Source: Glandiceps talaboti (lineage: Eukaryota; Hemichordata; Enteropneusta; Spengelidae). Taken from it: a stretch of 64,000 nucleotides of DNA. The notes below the pieces were generated by a model. The model was not told the DNA's origin, made no database searches, and worked only from the letters and a program-made list of their open reading frames with translations. Shown here in pieces: positions 1 to 10,662 of this stretch; within the stretch, counting starts at the first letter, position 1; each line of letters begins with the position of its first letter. The stretch is from positions 21,781,675 to 21,845,674 of the forward strand of contig NC_135560.1 in the NCBI RefSeq assembly GCF_964340395.1. The letters run 5' to 3'. Made by a program: the position numbers and the translations under genes.

Positions 1-515
1 ACAAACTACCACGGCTAGTTATGACACACAAACTACCATTGCTAGTTATGACACACAAACTACCATGACTAGTTATGACACACAAACTACCATGACTAGT
101 TATGACACACAAATGACTAGTTATGACACACAAACTACCATGACTAGTTATGACACACAAACTACCATGACTAGTTATGACACACAAACTACCACGGCTA
201 GTTATGACACAAACTACCATGACTAGTTATGACACACAAACTACCATGACTAGTTATGACACACAAATGACTAGTTATGACACACAAATGACTAGTTATG
301 ACACACAAACTACCATGACTAGTTATGACACACAAACTACCATGACTAGTTATGACACACAAACTACCATGGCTAGTTATGACACAAACTACCATGGCTA
401 GTTATGACACACAAACTACCATGACTAGTTATGACACACAAACTACCATGGCTAGTTATGACACACAAACTACCATGACTAGTTATGACACACAAACTAC
501 CATGACAAGTTATGA
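1..515. repeat. 27-bp minisatellite array, open at the left edge
   Basis: Tandem copies of a unit close to TAGTTATGACACACAAACTA plus CCATGAC (27 bp) run from the first base to about 515. Some units are shortened to 21 bp (lacking the ACTACC part) or 25 bp (one ACA missing). Most variants keep the length a multiple of three, so long frames appear on both strands (plus-strand period TQTTMTSYD). This is a property of the repeat and not evidence of a gene. The array continues to the left of the window, so its full length is unknown. Confidence 0.95.
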
Positions 516-710
516 AGCCACTCCTTTCTTACATCAAGAGACATGGGTAATATTTATACATTTATATATCTGTATATTGGCATGACTTTACATTCCCTGT
601 CTTTCCCTGAGACATTCCAGGGAAAGGCTCAAACAAACTGATTCTATGAATTTTATGAAAGAGGGATTGATTTGAAGTCTTCAGAATATAGTGTAATATG
701 ATGTGTCTTT

Positions 711-820
711 GTGTGTGTGTGTGTGTGTCTGTCTATGTGTATGTATGTATGTATGTATGTATGTATGTATGTATGTATGTATGTATGTATGTATGTATGT
801 ATGTATGTATGTATGTATGT

Positions 821-860
<40 letters not shown>

Positions 861-913
861 ATGTATGTATGTATGTATGTATGTATGTATGTATGTATGT
901 ATGTATGTATGTA
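711..913. repeat. (TG)n/(TATG)n compound microsatellite
   Basis: A TG run is followed by a long TATG run, a second short TG run (about 823-844) and a second TATG run. Cys/Val/Tyr/Met-rich frames here are repeat read-through. Confidence 0.95.
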
Positions 914-3370
914 GAATAGATCTTCTGTAATTAGTGTTTTGTTACACGATATTGAAATATGTAGGTATGGAATAGAGAGAACAACTGAAGACTGACTAGT
1001 TTTGATACCAACCGATACATTAATAATTCATATAACAAAATTGATCTTTAATCATAAATGGTTTAAACACGGTTGAACGTACTAATACACAATAATAGTT
1101 CAATTCTAGAAATTGCTGATGACATATATGGTGGACTATCATGGCAGACAATAACGTCCTGGCAGTAATGATATTGTAGGACGACTGTGTTATCTGTCTG
1201 CGTATAAGTTAACAAGTGATTGACGTCGTTGTATCGTAACCATGGTAACACGAAGTTTGGGGAAATGTCGAACGTTTCTCATTATTTGTGGTATTATTAT
1301 TGTTTGATATATTCAATGATTGAAGCAAACATATCTCATTCCATTGTCAATGCTGCCTAATTGTGTCGTTATGCTTCGAAGGGTTACATTAATTATTCCA
1401 TTACATGCACATTGCATGAGAAGAAATGGCATGGCAAAAAAGAACCCCCACAACCCACAAACATTTAAACACACTGTCACACAACAAGAAAAAAAGAAAC
1501 ACACAAGCAAGACATCTTCAAACATAAATAAGGAAGAAAAAGAAAATACTACATCAGTCAACAAAAAGACATAGCAAATAAACAAGATATTCAAGTTAAT
1601 TATACATTGTAAATGACGACACTCGGTGCAATATCCATTTTCAATAAAGATGGGCGCGGTTAAAAAGACTGACGTATAATAGACAGAACATATGTTATAG
1701 TGGCCTGCCCAGTGCGAACGCGGCAGTGTTGGAAAACTGGGACAAAACGAACTATACATTCATGTCTGGAATAATTGTTTGTATTGATAATCTAATTTCA
1801 AGGCTTATCCCAACGGATGACCAAAATATAATTGCTCTAATTGAGTGCTATTGTTTTGTAATGGCGGCTGCGAGATAAAAAACAAGCATAAAATAATATC
1901 AATTACTTGGACGTGCTGGCGATACTCAGACAATGACGGCATAAACTAGGCCGACACGTTTCCAATTAATTGCAAAGAATTCAAAAGGCTCTGTTCATTC
2001 AGGTGGTTGAAACACATCCACTTTCCCTGCTGTGTGTTTTACCAATTTATTATCGCAAACCCCAGGAGTAAGTACCGTCGTCAATGAACCGACATATTAA
2101 TGTTCAACTGTTAATATTACATTGAAGCTGATTATATTAATTAATTAGGTAACACGTGAGGCAGCAACCAACCCATACATAATGATAATGATTGACAGTT
2201 TTCGATCCCACAGATAATAGACTCTGTCTTAATGAAATTTACATCTGAGAATGTTGTAAATTACTCCAATTTACGTTATTCGCGTTAAACCATGTATTAT
2301 TTCATTTTACGGTGCCTTCATTTACTTGGTTACTTAGGAATACTTCACTCTTCGCTACCCGCGGTCTAATATACTTATGACTGTTTTTTTTACCACAGCG
2401 CATAATTTTCTGCTCCAATTGGTTGATAACTGTTCGCTCCGCGTAGCCTGAACTATAAGGGTTGACCGTTGCGAGTATCCCGGGACATTTTTAAATATCT
2501 TGTCATCGCCACGAATCAATATAATTCAGTGAGGGTCACATGACTTTATAGTGCTTCACTGATAATAATACCATGAGAATGTGTCCCAGAAGGATATTGT
2601 TTTCAATTTGATGTAAATACGTGGAAAGTAAAATGACGTTGATTTATTTACTTTTTCTTGATATTGTTTCCAATATGTTCGTTCACGACTGTCATTATTC
2701 CGTAGTAGCATAGCATATTTACGTAACGAGTTCGTTTTCTACCAACTCCTCCGCCCTATGCTATCATAAAGCAATGACCTTTCAAAGGCAAATGTCGTCG
2801 GGGGCGATAGACGGTCACGCGTTGTTCGGGTAATAATGCTATAATACAGAGTCACTATGTCAGTTGGTTGGTCTAATTAATTGATTGATTGATTGATTGA
2901 TTGACAGACTGCAATGATCGACAAATTGATTGATTGATTAGTTTGTTTGTTTTAGCTTTTGTTTCTTACATTATCCTGATTGGTGACATTCTTGTCCGTC
3001 AAATCTGCCCCAAAGTCAAATGACCGGCTGGATGGAGTAATTCGACGGGTCAATTTTGTCATAGTGTCATGGAGGTGGCCGACAGGTATAATCTGCCCAG
3101 CACTATTGTCTCTGTATTGTGAGTTGGTACTTAAATGTGTGGTCCTTAGTATCGTTTCACTGAATTTACGGCGTCTGGGGGACTAATTTGTCCGTCTGTC
3201 AGCTTGAAGAATGTCTTAATTTCTTTCGGTAGAGTGGTCGCATTTATTCTTCAAAACTTCTCTAATACATGTCTGGTTAGAGTGGTCTTTGTTTCATATG
3301 TCTGGATTACAGATGTATAATCTTAAATTAGCCATGCCATTTTATTTTTTGTGAAAAGATGCAACTTCTT
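914..3370. other. Unique AT-rich flank, no gene seen
   Basis: No exon with recognisable protein similarity is visible on either strand. The stretch contains a short (TTGA)n run at 2879-2904 and two exact copies of the 10-mer TGATTGACAG, at 2189-2198 and 2898-2907. The second copy is the edge of the (TTGA)n run. Confidence 0.6.
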
Positions 3371-3487
3371 ATGTATGTATGTATGTATGTATGTATGTAT
3401 GTATGTATGTATGTATGTATGTATGTATGTATGTATGTATGTATGTATGTATGTATGTATGTATGTATGTATGTATGTATGTATGTA
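3371..3487. repeat. (ATGT)n microsatellite
   Basis: About 29 uninterrupted copies of a tetranucleotide, ATGT on the plus strand. Confidence 0.95.
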
Positions 3488-3813
3488 CTTGGTAATCAAT
3501 GGATATATAGATGGGTTGGAGATGAATTAACAGATTGATTGATGGAACAAGTCTCCTGAAAATATATTGGTTATATAATCTTCTTTTAATTAGAGTGTAT
3601 ACGTTTGTTGGGGGTAGTGTTTGCTGTATACGTTACTCACCAAAACATACCATAATACATAATCGATTCGATGACGTCATTTATCATACGTATGCTAAAA
3701 AGTCGAGGAAAGCCCTGTATGTTTACATGATTCATTTGTTCCGTAATGTATTGGTTAGCATGGGGAAGTACATCGATGCTCTGGTCCAGATTCTTTGGTG
3801 TATATGACAACAG

Positions 3814-3973
<160 letters not shown>

Positions 3974-6505
3974 GTTCAGCCTTGTTCCAAACACACTTCA
4001 ACTTCTTCACATCTGACCAAAATGAGATTAGACAAACTTTTAAAATGAAAAGCAAACACGATTTTACTTCGTAAATTAGATCTTGTGATGTGCCCCTGGT
4101 CGTCACCTTTCACTCGAAAATGTAATAGACACACTTACTACAAAAATAAACTACACATTACCGAAATGTGATTACCAATATCAATTTAAAGTATGCTTCA
4201 AGGAAGATTTTTCAAATTTATTTAGAAGTAATTGCGCCTAATACAGTTATCCTGCAGTGTGTGAATGAATGTTGAATTACTATCTACGTGTGTGAGCAAA
4301 TTCAATTTTACTATACACATGTCCCTGTTTATATTGTTAATTTCAGTGTCCATGTCGATTTCCTCTGAACAGCAAAGACTCATTCAAGCACCCAAACAAA
4401 GAAATATTCGCGGTATTGGTCATTATTGAAGCTGTCTGGTAAAATTCTCTCAGTAGAAGGTATGAAAGAAATAGACATACTATTTAGTTTGAAGTTTAAA
4501 CTGACACGATGTTCGTACATGTTGTCTAATTTGCGCTGAAGGGGGTTTACGTTCGAATTAAATTCGTGTCAATTTAATTCGAGAACATAAACAAGCAATA
4601 ATTCTTTAAATGTTACGGATGGTATTGTTTGTGACTACACTGCTTACCATTGGGAAGTGAGTACCACTCCAGTTAGGTATACATGTATATTTACCTAACA
4701 GTTTAACGCAATTAGAGTAACCTTTTTAATGGGATTGGTGCTTGTCCACGTTATTTGCTATTCAACGGTTGTTTAAAAACCACCATAATGTTTTTTGTGA
4801 TCGGAAGCCTGGATACTAGAAAGCATTGACTTTTTCTCCAAGATCCACCGTGGCGTCAAGGTATGAAAACATGCCAAAGAAACGTCACTGAAACGTCAAT
4901 GTTAGTACATCCTCTCCCATCCCTTCCTCGCTTATCTCCTTACAAGCCTCTAATAGCCCCCTTGTCTTACGCTACTTTGTTTAATCGCCTCCAAACCCTA
5001 CCAACTTTCCTCTAATTAAGAGTCTATGCAACAAGTAACAAAGGGTGCAGAGACTTTCGGCCATTGACAGCCCGTATGCTGATGTCAAATGCGGCTAAAG
5101 TATCAGCCCTCGGGGCAGAACTTGTCAGTGCAGCGTATTTTATAGTCTTTCAAGTGTTGCTGGAAACGGAAGTTTTATTTCTTCTTTTTTATTTCTAAAC
5201 GTATGAAAGAAGAAATCTGCTGTTATTCTCCTAATATGACTTAGGCACCCCTTTGTTCACTGGAAACTTCCAAGGCTATGTCTTACAAGACACTACCAGC
5301 AGAACTGCTTTTTTTCGCGTTCTTGATTGGCCGTCAATCCATTTCCCCAAGGGCTATTTAGAGGAGTGCTTTGCAAACGGCCCAGATCTTAGAACACAGT
5401 AGCTGTCATCCATTGTCCGCCATGTTAGATCATATCTCTTTGCCATCAAGTTGTCACCTGTCAATCAAAGCTTACATTGAAATCTGGCAATCTTATGTCA
5501 CCATAGGCAGTCCATCACAGGTATGAAGTGTCAGCCAAGCGGAATATGATTGGAAAAACAATTGAGTAGGGAACGGTCAATATTTTCGATTTTTTGCTTG
5601 TGTCTCGTTATGTGCATCGCCGCAAGGCCACATTGACAGAGTGTCCATACAACTGTCTTACGTTCAAAATGGTACCCATTTTACCGTAATTACCAAATTG
5701 CCGTCTATTGTTGTCCCAACACGTGAAAGGTGGCTAAATCAAAGAATGGGTTGGCTATACGCGAGTTACAGGCAGAAAGTGGCATGCATAAATATCGGGA
5801 ATCCAAGAAGACAATACAGACTGAGTCAATCGTAGAATTCAGTCGCCCACCCTTCGTATGAGTTCTCCCGTCGTATGTTGACAAAAGTTAACGTATAAAC
5901 ACTATAAGACATGAACTATGTGCACGTTATATTATGGGAGTCAATGTGGTGTGTTAAATGATTCCTTTGACATACTCTCATCATTTGGAGTATAGCGTTA
6001 TTTTGTCAAATAAATGTTTATGGTATCAGTTTATTTTAATGGCAGACGACTAATTTTGTCAATTTTAGCGACAATTTCCCGCCTTTTAGTACGCTAGCAC
6101 TGCATTCACACTGCACGATGCGGCATGGTGCCGGGTTTAAGAGATCGCTTCTATTGGTGGTGACACTATTGCCTGACAAAGGAATTCAATAGCCCCCACG
6201 GAGGGTTTGCAAAAACACCCTCATTAGTAAGCGTAAAATCACAGCGCCAAGACCATGAACCAATTTGATTACGACACCAATGAAACCATTAAACTGAACT
6301 AATATTACCGTATTAGAATAAGTTTGGTGGTAGGTCTTTGCAAGTTACAGTACTCAACATGGCACAGTTCTCGTTGTTAAACACAGTTACATAGCTTAGC
6401 GAGAGATGAATATGGATTCCGTTGCTCAACGGTATTCCCAAACAAACACTAACGGCGTAATTAGTGCAAATGTGCATCCATTGAACTAGAGGGGGGACGA
6501 TAAGG

Positions 6506-6520
6506 CAATTAGCCTAATTG
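6506..6520. promoter_or_regulatory. Perfect CAATTAG inverted pair upstream of Rx
   Basis: CAATTAG at 6506-6512 and its reverse complement CTAATTG at 6514-6520 are separated by one base. CAATTAG is the core of the photoreceptor conserved element PCE-1, which RX proteins are reported to bind. A role here is inferred only. Confidence 0.4.
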
Positions 6521-9500
6521 GCTGACAAACAAAGGCTTCAGTTGAATTAAGCCAAACAGATATTTATATAATTGACGAACCTTGCATGAACTGATATACG
6601 CGGAAAATGATATGACCACCACAGACAATGTGTACACATGTTTATTCTATAAATTAATTTTTTAAAAACCTGGGAAAATAGTGACTAGGACATACTAGTA
6701 ACAACTGAGGTAATGGGACAGCGATACAAATACCACAATACATGACAGTTCACATTCAACAAATTGATGATAGAAAATATAAATATTCTATGTGTTTTCA
6801 AATGTCATGTTTTATCGCCCATGTTATTTTGTAGAGACTGGTGGGTGGATCCAAACCGTATACACGGCTATAAGAATGTGTCGAGTTATAACGCTTGCAT
6901 AATAAACATATCGTAATTTATCTTACTGCTAATTAATTGAAAATCCCTTTTATGACTTCAATTTCATTTTGACACATTTATAGCGATAATTGGTGTCTTA
7001 ACATAGAAGGTCTTTGTGTTTTTCACACAGCAAATCATATTGCGCACAATAACTTGGAAAACGGACTGTTTACATGAATGCGTTAAAACGAGTATGGTCG
7101 CATCTAAAACTTGAAATGTTCAATGAATGTTGTTCTTGTCGACCAACTCGTCGTCATGGAAACAAAGAGTTAAAACTATATATTTAAATATTAATATTGA
7201 TGTTTTAGACTCATGCGGAAATTTCAATTTAGGCTTTTCTTCTATCCACAGTGATCCCAACCGTTTGAATGAGGAGACTTATATACGTCATGTCTGAGTT
7301 GCTAGAATAGATTTTGGCATCGTTTATTTTCCGTAATGCAACGCTTCCGAAAGTGGAGCATAATAGAGCTCTTAAAAGACATGAAAGGACGTGCTCGATA
7401 TAAAATAAAGTCTAAATAAAACTGAAATGGACAATAGAAAGGAAGAACGGTATCGTTGAAATAGACAATTCTCAGATATTGACGACACTACTCGGTCAGA
7501 ATAAGCTCGGCTATGATTGACATAAATGTGATGATTCGTTGCATAGACTGTATGACAGTACTGATCGATTGCAGCGATTCACATGTGGCGTGCCTCAGTG
7601 TTTATTGTATTCACCAACTTCGTTTTCCCACACAGTGTGTATGTTGTCACATTTGGGCATAGAAGAGAACCTTACAACACGCTGAAACCAATTTGTTGTC
7701 AGCTTGAGAAAAAAAGTGAAATGTGAAAAGAAAATGCCAACTTTGTCGTGTTTTGTCCTTCCAACAGCTGAGAGAAACAAAATATGATTTAATCTGTTAA
7801 GCCGACACATTTGTGACGGGCGTTATTGTTCTTGTTGTGGACTCTATTGTTATCATGCTTTCATTAAATTAAACCTCATCATCTCCATGTCGGCCATCTA
7901 TAACTGTTATACGCAGACAGTCATCCACATATGTTCCAAAGAATATTTAAATCCCTTAAATAACGCACCTGCAACAAACACTTCGACATCTAGCAAATGC
8001 ATGATGATTGCGGTTACTTGGCAACTGTTTGACTAGACTGGGTCGTCGGGGGGAAGTGGGCATTGTCGGACCGTAGAGGAGGATACATTTCCGACGGGAT
8101 GAGCTTGAGTCGAGTATTCATCTCTATTAAGTTGAGTCAACACTAATTTATTATTGATAATTTAGCAGGCAAGACAAGGCTTGGCTATGGCCACTAATAT
8201 AAGCCAGTTGTCCAACCTCTGCCTTAATTGATCTTTAATGCCGTCATTAATTAAAGGCGGACAATGGAGCCTTAATGAATAGGTCTTAAGACTTAATAAC
8301 CATAATAGTCTCCTCCGGGGGACTTACGCTCGCTTGGAAGGAGTGTCAGTCTTCTATTCACGTCGTTTTTATCCCTTATGAAGTACAGCAATGGAAAAGA
8401 CAAAGGCTTGACGTATTAATGTCCATACGTGTTTGAGTTTGCTGCTTAAGATGGCGCCGAACACACAAATTAGACAAGTGGTCATGTTGGTTTTGTTCTG
8501 TATCAGTCGAAGACAGACACAATGGCATTACACGACTTGTCCGTTTCGTTGTCCCCGGATTGGCTCTGGCCCGGCAGATGTCTACCACCGACATTATTTT
8601 GATTATGTCAATTTCAATACACCAGTTTATATGTTTTCTTCAGTAAAAACTTTCCCCTTTTCTCAATTGTATCATTTAAATTGATATTTGTATCGGCAAA
8701 TATGCCCTCTATGAGGGCTGATTTAAACAATCTACTGTCCCGCGGCCCAATGCTGTGTTATTTGAAAAGGCCTCGTGTTTGACAGTACTCTTTCGCTCTT
8801 GTTGTACAAGTTTTGATGGGGCAAGATGTGGCACTTTTCTTTCATCGGCCCTGGTTTTGCTTGAGGATCAAACGGAATAAGGCATGCGTAAAAGAGTTAC
8901 TTTGTGTAAATGCATTAAAGTTGTTCCTTTCGTGTATCCAGGTAACGTCTTGAGCTTCTCTTTGCAACATTCACCGTGAAACAGGCTTAGGGTGAACACA
9001 AAAGTAGTAGCTACCGGCCATGAGAAGCATGGCCTTCGTCGCCAATAATAAAGCGCACACTCCCCGGAACCTGAGACCGGAGTGGCATGTGTCGATAGGA
9101 TGTTAACTCTTTCCCGCTCTCCTGCCCGAACGGTTAACCCTTCGTTGGCGAGATGGCACTAACTCAATGGGAAGCCATAAACCTTCCGTTATTGATTCTA
9201 CCCTCTTACTTACCTTTCAAATGTACAAAAAAGTTAAAGATTTTCCCTTAAAAGATAACAGTTGCCTCTGGCCAACTTGATGCGAAGGTGCGAAAGTAAT
9301 GATTGGCCCGGACTACATCAAGGCAAAGGTGTTAATATGGCCACATAATAACGCGTAGTGGGCAGGCCAACATTCTCATGGACTGACTCCTGACGACATG
9401 AGCGTATAACTGCCATTTCGTACACCACTGACGGTGTAAGGCAAGTATCTGAATCTACCTAAAATACAGTTAAAGCGTACGAACTCTACAATTTTCAGGT

Positions 9501-10002
9501 ATCAATTTCAGGTTTTTTAGGGTACAAGTATGTCAGATTCCGACATACCAGCAGATTTGAGTTTGTCTAAATCGCCCATTCTTTCTTGATTGTTTATTGT
9601 TCAGTCTCATCAAAGTAAACAGCTAATGAGGAGAGAGCGCTCCACCCCTTCGTTTAGCATTCAAAACAATACTAATGCAAACACAACCAGTCAATAAGAC
9701 CAATCATTCATAGCTTACTTGTCATTCAATCATCGCCATTGTGGCACATTTCACTGCTTCTCAGCTCGACTAGACCTCCCCAGCATCACAAATTCTCTAT
9801 TTTGTTGTTGAATTTCCTGAGAAACTCTCGAAATGCAATGAACTGGAATGTATACTACCTCAAAACAGTTTTTTTTCTGGTTGCATTGTTCGAGATTATT
9901 GACAACTAATGAAATTGTACTCTCAATGTGACAACTTCAAACTTTCATCCTCATATTTTTATTTTTTTACGATAATTAATATTTATTTTTATATCAAAGA
10001 TT

Positions 10003-10020
10003 CCAATTACCAGTAATTGG
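10003..10020. promoter_or_regulatory. CCAATTAC dyad about 350 bp before Rx coding start
   Basis: CCAATTAC, then CA, then GTAATTGG forms an 18-bp dyad of two homeodomain-type half-sites. It sits about 350 bp upstream of the proposed initiator ATG, so it could lie in the proximal promoter or the 5' UTR. Function is inferred from motif and position. Confidence 0.4.
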
Positions 10021-10339
10021 TAATTTGTGTAACGTGATAAGATGCGATGTCCAAAAATGCTGAGGCAAGTCCTTCAAGCTTCATTGGTAGACTAGCCGTG
10101 ATGAAGGCTTGTCATTAAAAAACAAAAACCCCTCCCATCTTGTTAATAAAACATGTAATGGCTCCAAGAGTGTGACAATAGCTGGCAGTCTACAGTCCCA
10201 AGCTCCCTCCTACAAAAACGTTCACTTACAACGAGGTCAACCCTACCAGTTAAACACAGCGAAGCCATCGAACAAGCACTGGAACTGACTTCGTGCGAGG
10301 GGACACGACAGTCAAGAATTCTATTCCAACTCTCCGTTC

Positions 10340-10489
10340 ATGCCATACAGCCAGTCTGGCTCCCCTTCCACCCATGAGCACTGCCTCTACGTCCACCACC
10401 CCGCCGTTAACAAACACGAGAGGCGAGGGAACGGGCCTCGCTACTGGAAAGGGAAAGGGCATGTCGGCATGTCCTGCCTCTACACATAA
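10340..10489 (+). other. Upstream overlapping ORF (49 codons) at the Rx start
   Basis: An ATG at 10340 lies 34 bases before the proposed Rx ATG in another frame and reads 49 codons to TAA at 10487-10489, overlapping the beginning of Rx. If the transcript starts upstream of 10340, this frame would be met first by scanning ribosomes. Neither ATG has a purine at -3. It may be chance or a translational brake; the sequence alone cannot decide. Confidence 0.35.
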
Positions 10490-10662
10490 CAGCCCCAATC
10501 ACTCTATAGATGCTATCCTAGGTCTAAATTTTCAGAAAAGGGACCAAAACCACACAGACGAAAGGAAAAGCCAGGTTTGCAGCCCCAGTGAAGAAGAGAC
10601 GGTAGCAAAGACAACACCTAGTGACGGAGGGTCGTCGATGATGGAAGACGGTATTATTACAT
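10374..10662 (+). CDS. Rx: Rx coding exon 1 (octapeptide exon)
   Basis: Encodes residues 1-96 plus the first base of codon 97. It includes a Ser/Thr-rich N-terminus, a short Gly/Lys stretch and the octapeptide HSIDAILGL, close to the HSIDNILGL/HSIEAILGF forms of other Rx proteins. It ends at ACA T followed by the donor GTAAGT at 10663. The phase-1 end matches the acceptor of the next exon, giving codon TCC (Ser97) across the junction. In-frame ATGs are at 10374 and 10461. The first is chosen because it is the first after the in-frame stop at 10251, and because it gives a length before the octapeptide similar to other Rx proteins. Confidence 0.88.

Noticed and set aside
698-930. Open frames of repeated Cys/Val/Met/Tyr
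   Set aside because: Read-through of the TG/TATG microsatellite. The same applies to frames at 3732-4106, 37271-37818, 41145-41527, 42419-43069, 52869-53210, 60716-60982 and 63731-63991.
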